A stretch of 64,000 bases of DNA, from assembly GCA_029667085.1 (NCBI GenBank), contig JARUHJ010000004.1:428526-492525 (forward strand). The letters are read 5' to 3'. The position numbers and the translations under genes are program-made. Of this stretch, positions 28,262 to 37,024 are shown one piece after another. Each line of letters opens with the position of its first letter. Position 1 is the stretch's first letter. Below the pieces are notes generated by a model. The model did not search any database and was not told the origin of the DNA. It saw only the letters and a program-made list of their open reading frames with translations. Source of the DNA: Deltaproteobacteria bacterium IMCC39524 (GTDB lineage: Bacteria; Desulfobacterota; Desulfuromonadia; Desulfuromonadales; BM103).

Positions 28262-28782
28262 GGTGAGGCTCCCCTTAATGTGCGTGAAAGAGTGACTCTT
28301 CCACTGATTTATTCCTGACTCATACGTTTAAAAAAGAAGAGGCCTGTCACTGAATCATTTCAGTACAAGCCAGACATTAGTGTTCTTTTCAGTCGCTGCG
28401 TTTACGACCACTGCGATTAACTCGAAGACGTCTTTGTCTGAAAATCAACGGGTTCATTATTGGCTGAATACCGACTGCAGAGGCTAGAGTTATGACCTTG
28501 ATCAAAAGGCCGCGACTGCGGCACTTTATCAAATTTAGTGAGAATAAAAAAGAGTTTTTTTGGCTAAAAAGAGAAGGTGTTCTATCTATGCTGTTTTACT
28601 TGGATTAATTCTACTATCTAGCAGCCTGTCTGACAATCAGGACTGAAGCGAAACCTTGAATGTTTGAGGCCAGATTTTGACTCATTTGAGAGGAATAGCC
28701 GTTGCTATTGGTCGAATAAGGGGCTGAGACATGGACCACATTGACGAATTTGCAGCCAGCCTATTGATTGTCCAACAGGTTG
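28262..28782. other. Intergenic region upstream of pckA and downstream of the hydrogenase operon
   Basis: No convincing coding sequence was found on either strand. The part nearest pckA must hold its promoter and leader, but no clear -35/-10 pair was found. A small GC hairpin (GGCCGCGACTGCGGC, about 28506-28520) lies in the middle. The segment 28615-28720 is less AT-rich than its surroundings and may be a degraded gene or repeat, which cannot be shown from this window alone. Confidence 0.5.
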
Positions 28783-29208
28783 CTAGTGCGCTCGAACTTG
28801 CAGGTAAGCGACAATTTGCCAGAGCTGTTGTTCAGTTAAATGCATCCCCCAGGCGGGCATAACAGATCCTTGTGAACGAAACGGCTCGATTGATTTGCCG
28901 ACTTCGATGCGCCAGTAAAGATAAGCAGGATCCATGCGTTGGTAATGTGCATCGGTGAAATCAGGAGCGGGCGGCTCAAAGAAGGCCGCCCGACCGGAGC
29001 GCCCCTCTCCGGGCTTACCATGACAAGAAGCGCATTTAGCCATAAAGAGTGCTTCGCCGCGACTCAACTGTATCTCATCCTTGAGAATGCCGTCGGGCAT
29101 GGTACGAGCGGGGTAATCAACGACCTCTTCAGCACAGCCGCAGAGGGCAAAAACTATCAGCAGGACAAAGAACAATAAGACGTGATTTTTTATTGTTCTC
29201 TCTCTCAA
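28783..29208 (-). CDS. Mono-haem c-type cytochrome lipoprotein
   Basis: 141 residues. The N-terminal helix ends in a lipobox-like LCGC (cysteine about residue 25), so the protein is probably membrane-anchored through lipid. One haem site, CASCH near residue 60, with a candidate distal methionine in SVMPAWGMHL, fits class I cytochrome c (LYWRIEVGKSIEPF and LWQIVAYLQ helices are typical of the cbb3/alternative complex III type fold). It is the last gene after hyaABCD, with three bases after hyaD, and could pass electrons from the hydrogenase to other periplasmic carriers. Confidence 0.88.
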   Translation of the reverse strand: MRERTIKNHVLLFFVLLIVFALCGCAEEVVDYPARTMPDGILKDEIQLSRGEALFMAKCASCHGKPGEGRSGRAAFFEPPAPDFTDAHYQRMDPAYLYWRIEVGKSIEPFRSQGSVMPAWGMHLTEQQLWQIVAYLQVRAH

Positions 29209-29211
29209 CGC

Positions 29212-29697
29212 TTACTCCTGATCCTTTTCTTCGTACTGAATCCCCCAACCGCGGAGCTCTTCGAGTACTTTTTCAACCACGGGCTCAACCGTTTGCTCCA
29301 CTGCTGCCGTTAACTCGGTACCCATTTCAATGCATTCGGGCTGGACGCCCCAGACAACCAGGTTGCGCGGAGCGTGGCCCTGGAATTCGGCGACAGCGAG
29401 CAAGTCCTGCAGCCCCATCTGATGGACTGAGAGCTTACTGGCAAACGCACGTGGGACCTCCTCGCCTTCGAGGCGGAAGATACCACCGGGCTCTGCTCGC
29501 ATATCGAGGGCGTCAATAATCAGAAGGGAGTCAAGCTCTTCAAGCTCGGGCAGCAGATCAAGGCCCAGGGTGCCACCGTCAATCAGCTTCACCTGACCCT
29601 GAAAATGGTAACGGGATGAAAGTGTAGTGACCACTTTCACCCCGAAACCGTCATCAGTCATGATCGTATTGCCCAGTCCAAGGACCAGGGTTGACAT
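29212..29697 (-). CDS. hyaD: [NiFe]-hydrogenase maturation endopeptidase
   Basis: Cleaves the C-terminal tail of the large subunit once nickel is in place. 161 residues. Conserved blocks: GLGNTIMTDDGFGVKV at the N-terminus with the first nickel-binding acidic residue, and LLIIDALDMRAEPG near residue 60 with the second; a histidine occurs in SVHQMGLQDLLA near residue 91. Its start codon overlaps the stop of hyaC by one base. The cut site in HyaB is after the histidine of CAVH, leaving a 15-residue tail as substrate. Confidence 0.94.
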   Translation of the reverse strand: MSTLVLGLGNTIMTDDGFGVKVVTTLSSRYHFQGQVKLIDGGTLGLDLLPELEELDSLLIIDALDMRAEPGGIFRLEGEEVPRAFASKLSVHQMGLQDLLAVAEFQGHAPRNLVVWGVQPECIEMGTELTAAVEQTVEPVVEKVLEELRGWGIQYEEKDQE

Positions 29698-30350
29698 TAA
29701 AGATCCTCCGGTTCGATGTAACGGTAGCCGCTGAAGATACCGCTCATAGTACCGTTACGCATCTTGACATCCATCAGCCAGCCGCTGTAGATGTGGTTGA
29801 TGATGAAGCCGGCCAGAAGCCACATGACTCCATGGTGCAACAGTCGTAGCCACTGGTTGCCCACCAGCACATTGATACCGCCGAGCAAACCATTCCAGAA
29901 ACCACCCGGTTCAAACTGCCCGTACATGGCGAAGCCTGAGATGATCTGAAAAATAAAGAGCGCGAAAATGCCAAGATAAGCCGTAGCCGCAACCGGGTTA
30001 TGGCCAACTTCGTAGGTGATCTTCTTGCCGGTAAAGGTGTAGTAACGGAACATCTTGATAAAGTTGCGCCGTCCCTCGGCTGTTATCCAGGGGATAAATG
30101 CCTTCCAGGACGCATGGTGGTTGCCGGCGAACATCCAGACGATGCGCGCAGCAACCGACACCGTGAAGAGGTAGGCGAAGGCAAAGTGTAAAAACCGCAT
30201 CCAGCCCATAACGTACATCGAGGTCTCCGGGGCTGTTATGAACGGGCTGCCGATAAAGAAGCCGGTGATCGACAACATGATCACGGAGAGCACGTTGATC
30301 CAGTGGCAGATGCGAACCGGCAATTCCCATACGTAATAAATTTTCAGCAT
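29697..30350 (-). CDS. hyaC: [NiFe]-hydrogenase b-type cytochrome subunit
   Basis: Di-haem membrane subunit that carries electrons from the hydrogenase to quinone. 217 residues with four hydrophobic helices (about 15-33, 57-75, 120-145, 178-195). Candidate haem ligands are histidines in RICHWINVL, RFLHFAFAY and LLHHGVMWLLAGFIINHIYSGW. It follows hyaB by 18 bases and precedes hyaD. The presence of this subunit makes the enzyme an energy-conserving H2-uptake or redox-balancing system at the inner membrane. Confidence 0.94.
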   Translation of the reverse strand: MLKIYYVWELPVRICHWINVLSVIMLSITGFFIGSPFITAPETSMYVMGWMRFLHFAFAYLFTVSVAARIVWMFAGNHHASWKAFIPWITAEGRRNFIKMFRYYTFTGKKITYEVGHNPVAATAYLGIFALFIFQIISGFAMYGQFEPGGFWNGLLGGINVLVGNQWLRLLHHGVMWLLAGFIINHIYSGWLMDVKMRNGTMSGIFSGYRYIEPEDL

Positions 30351-30368
30351 GGTGTGCGCCTCCTTCCT

Positions 30369-32081
30369 TTAGAGGGCTCGAACCTTAACGATCTCTGTTC
30401 CTTTGCCATCCATAACGTGTACGGCACAGGCCAGGCAGGGATCGAAAGAGTGAATGGTTCGCAAGATTTCCAACGGCTTCTCCGGATCGGCAATCGGAGT
30501 GCCGATTAGGGCCGACTCGTAGGGCCCCATTTGACCGGCAGCATCACGAGGGCCTGCGTTCCAGGTCGAGGGGACCACCGCCTGGTAATTGGCGATCTTC
30601 TGGTTCTCGATGCGGATAAAGTGACCAAGGGCGCCGCGAGGTGCTTCGTGGTAACCGAAGCCTTGTGCTTCCTTCGGCCAAGTCGCCGGATCCCACTTCT
30701 CCTTGTTGAACGTATCAAGGATGCCCCGGCCCATGTTGTCGGCCAGTTGATCAAGCCAGAGCTCGTTCTTCTGGGCGAGCAGCAGACAGTCGACGCCGCG
30801 AGCGGCGGTTCGGCCGAGGGTTGAAAAGAGCGCAGAAGCCGGAGCGCCGAGAGTTTTCAGGACAAAGTTGACTGTGTCGACAACGTCCGTTACGCCAGAT
30901 GCGTAAGCGACCAGGATGCGTGCCAGAGGACCGACTTCCATTGGCTGATCCATGTAGCGCGGCGACTTGACCCAGGAGTACTTACCATCGGTGTCGAGGA
31001 AGTCATAAGGTGGTTTCGGGCCGGTGTAGTTGTGGCTGGTCTCACCCTTGTAGGGGTGCAACCCTTTATCGTCGCCCGAAGAGTAGTTGTACCAGGAGTG
31101 GGTGACATATTCAGTGATCTTTTTCTCATCCATCTCCATGACATTGGCGAGATCTTTACCCATGATAACACCACGGGGGAAGAAGAGGCTGCCTGTGCCG
31201 GGGCTGTTATCCATCGGGAAATCACCGAAAGACATGTAGTTACCAACCCCACCGCCAATGCCTGCCCAATCGAGATAGGCTGGAGCAACGGCCAGGAGGT
31301 CGGGAATGTAAACCTGCTCAACAAAGGCACGGGCTTTACGCAGCAGTTTGCGGATGTGGGCAATTTTGTCCGCGTTGATGGCATTTTGGCTATCCGGGTC
31401 AACCGGCATCGACATACCGCCGACCAGGAAGGTCTGCGGATGCGGGTTCTTGGAGCCGAGAATCGCGTGGATCTTGATGACATCTTTTTGCCACTCGAGT
31501 GCCTCGAGGTAATGAGCAACGGCCATCAGGTTCGCTTCGGGCGGCAGCTTGTAAGCGCTGTGCCCCCAGTAAGCGTTCTGGAAAGGACCAAGGCGGCCGG
31601 TGCCGGCAAAAGCTGCCAGCTTGTCCTTGATACCCTTGAAGTAGGTGGCACTCGATTTCGGCCAGTTGGAGATCGACTGAGCGAATTTGGCCGTAGCGGC
31701 CGGATCGGCAGCCAGGGCACTGGTGATATCGACCCAGTCGAGTGCATGCAAGTGATAGAAGTGAATCACGTGATCCTGCACATTCTGGATGCCCATGATC
31801 AGGTTACGGATCAGGCGGGCATTGTCGGGGATCTGAATGTTCAGGGCATCTTCCACGGCACGAATGCTGGCCATGGAGTGAACCGTGGTGCAGACACCAC
31901 AGAAGCGCTGGGTGAAATGATGCGCATCGCGGGGATCGCGACCCTTGAGAATCGTCTCGATGCCACGGAAGGCCGTGGAAGAGCTCCAGGCGTCAACAAT
32001 CTTGCCACCATCGATCTGCGCTTCGATGCGCAGGTGGCCCTCTATACGGGTAATCGGATCAACGGCAATTCTTTTAGCCAT
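30369..32081 (-). CDS. hyaB: [NiFe]-hydrogenase large subunit
   Basis: Catalytic subunit holding the Ni-Fe site, 570 residues. Both nickel-binding cysteine pairs are present: RFCGVC (C61, C64) and DPCLACAVH (C549, C552). The 15-residue tail after H555 is the part removed by HyaD. The N-terminus DPITRIEGHLRIE is the standard group 1 start, with the conserved glutamate of the proton path. Gene order small-large-cytochrome b-protease is the same as the Hya uptake enzyme described in Geobacter. It lies four bases after hyaA and is transcribed with it. Confidence 0.96.
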   Translation of the reverse strand: MAKRIAVDPITRIEGHLRIEAQIDGGKIVDAWSSSTAFRGIETILKGRDPRDAHHFTQRFCGVCTTVHSMASIRAVEDALNIQIPDNARLIRNLIMGIQNVQDHVIHFYHLHALDWVDITSALAADPAATAKFAQSISNWPKSSATYFKGIKDKLAAFAGTGRLGPFQNAYWGHSAYKLPPEANLMAVAHYLEALEWQKDVIKIHAILGSKNPHPQTFLVGGMSMPVDPDSQNAINADKIAHIRKLLRKARAFVEQVYIPDLLAVAPAYLDWAGIGGGVGNYMSFGDFPMDNSPGTGSLFFPRGVIMGKDLANVMEMDEKKITEYVTHSWYNYSSGDDKGLHPYKGETSHNYTGPKPPYDFLDTDGKYSWVKSPRYMDQPMEVGPLARILVAYASGVTDVVDTVNFVLKTLGAPASALFSTLGRTAARGVDCLLLAQKNELWLDQLADNMGRGILDTFNKEKWDPATWPKEAQGFGYHEAPRGALGHFIRIENQKIANYQAVVPSTWNAGPRDAAGQMGPYESALIGTPIADPEKPLEILRTIHSFDPCLACAVHVMDGKGTEIVKVRAL

Positions 32082-32084
32082 CGT

Positions 32085-33203
32085 TTAGTCCTCCTTTACG
32101 ACCTTGTCTTCTTCCATAGCGTCGCCCTTGCGGAAGCAGCTCGCAACCCCATGGACACCGAAAGCCACTGCGGTGGCCGCCGCCAGACCGATACCAATCT
32201 TGTCGGCCGTATCCTCAATTCCAAAACCGGGGACCTTGGGCAGGCGCCGGTAGAAGGGACTCATGGTGTCCCAGAAACCAGGTTCAGAACAACCGATGCA
32301 GCCGTGACCGGCCATAACCGGCCAGGAGGTGCCTTCGTTGTAACGAACGGTCGGGCAATTGTGAAAACTTTCAGGACCTTTGCAACCCAACTTGTAGAGA
32401 CAATGTCCCTGACGATGCGCGGCATCACCAAAGGCTTCGGCATACTGGCCAGCATCGAAATGGCCGCGTCGCTCACAGTTATCATGAATGCGCTTGCCAT
32501 AAGCGAACTTCGGGCGACCGAGACGATCGACTGCCGGAAGCTTACCAAAGGTCATAAAATGGACGATGGTCGCGGTCAGATTTGTTGCATTAACAGGGCA
32601 ACCGGGAAGATTGATGATTGCCGCACCCGGCACCAGGCTGCTCACCGAAACGGCGTTGGTCGGGTTCGGAGCAGCGGCAGGAATGCCGCCGAAAGAGGAA
32701 CAGGAACCGACACAGATGGTGGCCGCGGCATTCTGTACCAGCTTTTTGCAATCGACCATGGCACTCTCGCCAGCGATAGTGCAATAGGCGCCATCGGCTC
32801 CGGTGGGGATAGAGCCTTCAACGATTAGGATATACTGGCCCTTGTACTTCTCCATGGCTTGATGCTTGGCTTCTTCAGCCTGGTGACCGGAGGCCGCCAT
32901 CACGACATCCGCGTATTCGAGAGAAATCAGATCGAGAATCAGCTCTCCAGCGGTTGGCTGGTTGCCACGCAGGAAAGCTTCCGAATCACCGGAGCAGCTC
33001 TGGTATTCCACCCAGATAACAGGCGGTCGCTTGTCTTCAACGGCTTGAGCGACGGTAGGAATAAAGCTTACCGGCAAAGCCAGGGCAGCCGTGGTCGCCG
33101 TGCAAAACTTGATAAAGTCGCGACGATTGATCCCGCGAGCCTCCACGCGCTGGAGGAGCTCCTCAGGGATCGGAGATGTGTTGACGTCCAAGTCAGTTTT
33201 CAT
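32085..33203 (-). CDS. hyaA: [NiFe]-hydrogenase small subunit with CxxD in place of CxxC at the proximal cluster
   Basis: Iron-sulfur subunit, 372 residues, exported by Tat: NRRDFIKF at residues 26-33 then a hydrophobic stretch ending near residue 55. The first proximal-cluster motif reads YQSCSGDSEAF, so the second cysteine of the usual CxxC is aspartate (C70, D73). The other proximal ligands (GSCSSFGG, LPGCPVN), the distal site (IHDNC, CLYKLGC) and the medial site (FHNCP, GCIGC) are present. A C-terminal hydrophobic helix (IGIGLAAATAVAFGVHG) anchors it to the membrane. An Asp ligand at this place is known in actinobacterial-type (group 1h) hydrogenases; the effect here is an inference. Confidence 0.95.
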   Translation of the reverse strand: MKTDLDVNTSPIPEELLQRVEARGINRRDFIKFCTATTAALALPVSFIPTVAQAVEDKRPPVIWVEYQSCSGDSEAFLRGNQPTAGELILDLISLEYADVVMAASGHQAEEAKHQAMEKYKGQYILIVEGSIPTGADGAYCTIAGESAMVDCKKLVQNAAATICVGSCSSFGGIPAAAPNPTNAVSVSSLVPGAAIINLPGCPVNATNLTATIVHFMTFGKLPAVDRLGRPKFAYGKRIHDNCERRGHFDAGQYAEAFGDAAHRQGHCLYKLGCKGPESFHNCPTVRYNEGTSWPVMAGHGCIGCSEPGFWDTMSPFYRRLPKVPGFGIEDTADKIGIGLAAATAVAFGVHGVASCFRKGDAMEEDKVVKED

Positions 33204-33306
33204 TGTCCGACCTCCTTCACAGTTTTTTAATCAAACGGGCAAATGTAACAATTTCAGTATATTAAAAAGATGGTTTGAGATGGTTTTGAGAAAAACACTT
33301 CATCTT

Positions 33307-33335
33307 TGATAATATCTAGAACGGTGTTTTGTCAA
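33307..33335 (-). promoter_or_regulatory. Candidate promoter of the hyaABCD operon
   Basis: On the minus strand TTGACA (33335-33330) and TTATCA (33312-33307) are 17 bases apart, about 104 bases before the hyaA start. The -35 is perfect and the -10 is moderate. Confidence 0.6.
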
Positions 33336-33472
33336 GCAAAAACAGGACCGATCAGTAACTCTTCATGCTTCCTCGAAAGCAAGGGCTAACTGTACTTTAT
33401 TAAATATATCTCACATATCGCAGAAAGCTAGAAAGGGTTTCTTTTATTTTAAACCCCGGGTTGCTAACTGGC

Positions 33473-33481
33473 TGGTATAAT
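33473..33481 (+). promoter_or_regulatory. Extended -10 promoter before archease/rtcB
   Basis: TGGTATAAT is a perfect extended -10 (TGnTATAAT), 55 bases before the archease ATG. No good -35 lies at the normal distance, which is usual for extended -10 promoters. No RtcR-type sigma-54 site was seen. Confidence 0.6.
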
Positions 33482-33535
33482 ACAAAGGCTATCAGCAGGT
33501 CACTCGTCATTAAACCGGAGCGATGGGAAAAGTTG

Positions 33536-33955
33536 ATGAACAAAGGCTATCGACTGCTAGAACACACTGCTGATATGGGTATAGAAGCCCGTGCAGAATC
33601 CTGCCCGAAAGTATTGGAGGAAATGGCCAGAGGGTTGACGATGGTTTTGTTTGGCGACAGCCCCGTTTCGGTGAGCATCGTGACAAAGGTCCATCTGCGC
33701 GAGGAAAATTCTGTGGAGCTTATGGTGGCATGGCTTAACGAGATCCTTTACTGGTGCGAACAGAACAACCTTGTTCTGGCGGCATCTCGGATCGATACTT
33801 TCGAAGAAGGTGAGTTGTGGGCGACACTCTCGGGCGAAGCCTTTGACCAGAAACGTCATCATGTTGAGCGACAGGTCAAAGCGATCACCTATTATCAGGC
33901 CTGCCTGGAAGAGACCTCTGGTGTATGGCACGCCAGAGTTTACGTTGACCTCTAG
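33536..33955 (+). CDS. Archease
   Basis: Small acidic activator of RtcB-type RNA ligase, 139 residues from the ATG at 33536 (the frame is open earlier but family sequence starts here: GYRLLEHTADMGIEARA). The metal-site residues expected in the family are an N-terminal H-x-D (HTADMG), and acidic residues in SGEAFDQKRHHVERQVKAITYYQ, which also carries the conserved K-x-x-T/Y block. Eight bases separate it from rtcB, so the pair forms one RNA-repair operon; archease speeds guanylylation of RtcB and widens its nucleotide use. Confidence 0.92.
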   Translation: MNKGYRLLEHTADMGIEARAESCPKVLEEMARGLTMVLFGDSPVSVSIVTKVHLREENSVELMVAWLNEILYWCEQNNLVLAASRIDTFEEGELWATLSGEAFDQKRHHVERQVKAITYYQACLEETSGVWHARVYVDL

Positions 33956-33963
33956 GAAAGTTT

Positions 33964-35406
33964 ATGGCGATCAAGGTTCAACAACTGGACTCATGCCGTT
34001 GGCGCATTCCCCGAGAAGGCGCCATGCGGACCGACGGCCTGGTTTTCGCCTCTCCGGCCATGATGCAGGATCTGCGTCGTGAGCAAGCCCTGGAGCAGGT
34101 CTGCAATGTCGCAACATTGCCCGGAATCGTCGGCCCTTCCATGGCCATGCCCGACATTCACTGGGGGTATGGTTTCCCGATCGGTGGAGTCGCGGCCTTT
34201 GATGCCGAGCAAGGGATCGTCTCTCCCGGTGGGGTCGGCTACGACATCAACTGTGGAGTACGCCTCTTGCGAAGCAACCTGAACGCGAAGGAAATCCACC
34301 CCCACCTAGATCGTCTTGCTGATGCACTCTTCCGTAACATTCCAACCGGAGTCGGTTCTCATCACAGTGACTTCAAACTCTCGATTGCAGAGGAGAGGCA
34401 CGTTCTCACCAAGGGTGCTGCCTGGGCGGTAGAGCAGGGTTTCGGCAACGATAACGAACTTGAGTATATTGAAAATCACGGCACGATCGCCGGGGCCGAT
34501 TCGGAGAAAGTTTCAGAACGTGCTCTTGAGCGGGGGCGATCGCAACTCGGAACCCTGGGCAGCGGCAACCACTTTTTGGAAATTCAGCAAGTCGAAGCGA
34601 TTTACGACGAAGATGCCGCGGCGGTCCTTGGTCTTTATCCTGGCCAGGTGACTGTCAGTATTCACACCGGCAGTCGAGGCCTCGGTTACCAGGTCTGTGA
34701 TGACTATCTAAAGATCATGCTCAAAGCTGCACGCAAGTACGGTATTATTCTCCCAGATCGACAGCTCTGTTGTGCTCCCTTGCAGAGCGATGAAGCGCGT
34801 GATTACATGGCTGCCATGGCCTGCGCCGCCAACTATGCCTTCGCCAATCGACAGATGATTACTTCCCATGTGCGAGAAACCTTCGAAGAGATCTTAGGTA
34901 AAGGTTCTGCTGATCTGCGCATGGCGACTATCTACGACGTCTGCCATAATATTGCCAAGTGGGAGACACACAGCATCAACGGCCAGGAGCGCAAACTTTG
35001 TGTACATCGCAAAGGCGCAACACGGGCTTTCCCACCAGGTCACAAAGAGATTCCTGCCGTTTATCAGCCGATCGGGCAACCGGTTCTGATTCCGGGTGAT
35101 ATGGGCCGATATTCTTACGTCCTGACCGGTACTGCTGGTGCTTACCAAGAAACCTTTGGCTCTTCTTGTCATGGCGCAGGACGTGTTTTGTCTCGACATG
35201 CGGCCAAAAAAGCCGCTCGGGGCCGGGATATCATCGGCGACATGGCAAAGCAGGGTATCCTGGTGCGGGCAGCGGGACGTGCGACCGTAGCAGAGGAGAT
35301 GCCTGAGGCCTACAAGGATGTTGCAGATGTTGTCCAGGTGATTGAACGGGCGGGAATCGGCCGCATCGTGGCAAGACTGAAACCGATGGCAGTGGTTAAG
35401 GGCTAA
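33964..35406 (+). CDS. rtcB: RNA-splicing ligase RtcB
   Basis: Joins 2',3'-cyclic phosphate or 3'-phosphate RNA ends to 5'-OH ends using GTP and Mn2+. 480 residues. The Mn ligand cysteine is in GGVGYDINCGVRLL near residue 98; other conserved elements are GSGNHFLEIQ near residue 200, SIHTGSRGLGYQV, CHNIAKWETH, VHRKGATRAFPPG, and the catalytic histidine in SCHGAGRVLSRHAA near residue 405 that takes GMP. All active-site positions appear intact. It is co-transcribed with archease; no rtcA or rtcR is nearby. Confidence 0.96.
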   Translation: MAIKVQQLDSCRWRIPREGAMRTDGLVFASPAMMQDLRREQALEQVCNVATLPGIVGPSMAMPDIHWGYGFPIGGVAAFDAEQGIVSPGGVGYDINCGVRLLRSNLNAKEIHPHLDRLADALFRNIPTGVGSHHSDFKLSIAEERHVLTKGAAWAVEQGFGNDNELEYIENHGTIAGADSEKVSERALERGRSQLGTLGSGNHFLEIQQVEAIYDEDAAAVLGLYPGQVTVSIHTGSRGLGYQVCDDYLKIMLKAARKYGIILPDRQLCCAPLQSDEARDYMAAMACAANYAFANRQMITSHVRETFEEILGKGSADLRMATIYDVCHNIAKWETHSINGQERKLCVHRKGATRAFPPGHKEIPAVYQPIGQPVLIPGDMGRYSYVLTGTAGAYQETFGSSCHGAGRVLSRHAAKKAARGRDIIGDMAKQGILVRAAGRATVAEEMPEAYKDVADVVQVIERAGIGRIVARLKPMAVVKG

Positions 35407-35465
35407 GAACCGGAACGCGGCCCCGGCACGAGGTCCGCGGAAATCCAAACTAAAGGATGAAGGCT

Positions 35466-36368
35466 ATGAAGGTTTTTCTCACCGGCGGAACAGGATTTGT
35501 TGGCAGTGAAGTGTTGCGGCAGCTGGTATCGGCCGGCCATAGCGTGCGAGCCCTGGTGCGAGAGGGCTCTGAAGATAAATTGACGGCGACTGATGGAGTG
35601 GAGATCCACCCTGGCGATATTTCCGATGCTGCCAGCCTGGTCGGTGGACCGGAGGGTTGTGACGCGGTGATCCACCTGGTCGGCATTATTAGAGAGTTTC
35701 CGGGGCGTGGCGTCACCTTTAAAAAAATGCACGTCGTGGGCACCGAAAATGTGCTGAAGGCCGCTGAGGAACAAGGCGTCAGCCGTTACCTGCATATGAG
35801 CTCAAACGGCACCCGTGAAAGCAGCAATACAGGTTATCACCGTACCAAGTGGCAAGCTGAGGAGCTTGTTCGTAACAGCAATCTTGAGTGGACGATTTTT
35901 CGCCCGTCGTTGATCTTTGCCCAGGGGAGTGAGTTCGTCCATATGCTCTCTGAGGTCATCCGCAGACTCCCTGTTGTGCCGGTAATCGGCGACGGACAGT
36001 ATCGCATGCAGCCGGTGGCCCTGAAAGAGGTGGCGTCCAGCTTCGTTAAGGCCTTGGAGATGCCGGAAACGATCGGCAAGACCTATCATCAGGGCGGCGG
36101 AGAAAGTTACAGTTACGATGAGATTCTTGACTTGACTTCGCAGGCCATGGGCAAGGGCCTCGCCACCAAACTTCACCAGCCGCTTTTTATGATCAAACCG
36201 TTGATCAAGATGATGCAGAGCAGTGAGCATTTTCCTATTACCAGCGACCAACTCACAATGCTTATCGAAGGAAACGTTTGTGATCCGGAGGAATGGCAGG
36301 AGACTTTTGGGTTAAAAGCGACAAGTTACGCAGATGGGATAGATGACTGTTTTAAGGTTAGTTCCTGA
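35466..36368 (+). CDS. NDUFA9-like NAD(P)-binding epimerase family protein
   Basis: 300-residue atypical short-chain dehydrogenase. It begins MKVFLTGGTGFVGSEVLRQL with the glycine motif for NAD(P); a slightly earlier ATG at 35457 is less likely. The family active-site tyrosine region reads as STGYHRTKWQAEELV with Y and K four apart (YHRTK), and HMSSNG precedes it. Such proteins resemble the complex I accessory subunit NDUFA9 and quinone-linked reductases, but the substrate is unknown. It lies 60 bases after rtcB on the same strand. Confidence 0.85.
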   Translation: MKVFLTGGTGFVGSEVLRQLVSAGHSVRALVREGSEDKLTATDGVEIHPGDISDAASLVGGPEGCDAVIHLVGIIREFPGRGVTFKKMHVVGTENVLKAAEEQGVSRYLHMSSNGTRESSNTGYHRTKWQAEELVRNSNLEWTIFRPSLIFAQGSEFVHMLSEVIRRLPVVPVIGDGQYRMQPVALKEVASSFVKALEMPETIGKTYHQGGGESYSYDEILDLTSQAMGKGLATKLHQPLFMIKPLIKMMQSSEHFPITSDQLTMLIEGNVCDPEEWQETFGLKATSYADGIDDCFKVSS

Positions 36369-36486
36369 GACACAACGTAGGGACATTTATGCCAGAAGAA
36401 CAACAGGGCCTCTGCCACCTTTGACCTTACCATTTGCCTGATGTAGGATGCTGGAATTACTACATTATCGCCCTTGGAGGGTTTCG

Positions 36487-36873
36487 ATGGATACAAAAGC
36501 AACAATTCCGGCAACAGAAAACTCAAGAAGATCCTTGCAGGCCGAGTTACGTGTCTATTATGGACCCTCACAGGAAATGGTGCTTTACGGCTTTAGCGTG
36601 GATTTGAGTAGCGGCGGACTTTTCCTCAAAACGGAAACCAGTTTTTCCGTTAACGATAAAGTGTTACTCAGCTTCACATTGCCGGATGCAGATAAAGTGG
36701 TCAATTGCAGTGCAAAGGTCGCTTGGGTAAACGCGCAAGACGAGCCAAAGAAACCTGAGCTTCCGCCTGGTGTCGGCCTCCAGTTTTTAGATCTTTCCAC
36801 AGAATACTTGCTGTCCATTCAGAGTCTCTTAAAGCATGACGGGGTAAAGTCTATCAGTGAGCCGGAAAGTTAA
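36487..36873 (+). CDS. PilZ domain protein
   Basis: 128 residues consisting of little more than one PilZ domain, which binds cyclic di-GMP. The ATG at 36487 is chosen because GGAGG is six bases upstream. Seen: an N-terminal arginine pair (SRRSLQAEL) in the RxxxR position and DLSSGGLFLKT, the D/NxSxxG motif. The N-terminal RxxxR is not perfect, so ligand binding is probable, not certain. No partner domain is present, so it would act by binding another protein. A GGDEF protein occurs at 52.9 kb, but its likely product is cGAMP. Confidence 0.85.
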   Translation: MDTKATIPATENSRRSLQAELRVYYGPSQEMVLYGFSVDLSSGGLFLKTETSFSVNDKVLLSFTLPDADKVVNCSAKVAWVNAQDEPKKPELPPGVGLQFLDLSTEYLLSIQSLLKHDGVKSISEPES

Positions 36874-36911
36874 TATCAGGAGGTCTTGGGGGTTTTAGCA
36901 AAAGAATTATC

Positions 36912-36956
36912 AATGCAATAAGGGTTGATCATCAGGTGATCAGCCCTTATTGCATT
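36912..36956. repeat. Near-perfect 20-bp inverted repeat (45-bp palindrome)
   Basis: The arms AATGCAATAAGGGTTGATCA and its near-exact complement (one mismatch in 20) are separated by TCAGG. It lies between the ends of the convergent PilZ and RhtB genes. Neither side has a strong T-tract, so it is an unusual terminator or a protein-binding/REP-type site. Confidence 0.8.
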
Positions 36957-37024
36957 AAAAGTATTGATGGCACAAAGTTTGGAGTCAGGTCATCTACAAT
37001 ATCTCGAACTGTGGAACTATAGAA

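Noticed and set aside
31032..32828. Long plus-strand frame of 598 codons opposite hyaA/hyaB.
   Set aside because: It is the complement of two well-identified hydrogenase genes; its translation has no domain features and is a codon-bias shadow.
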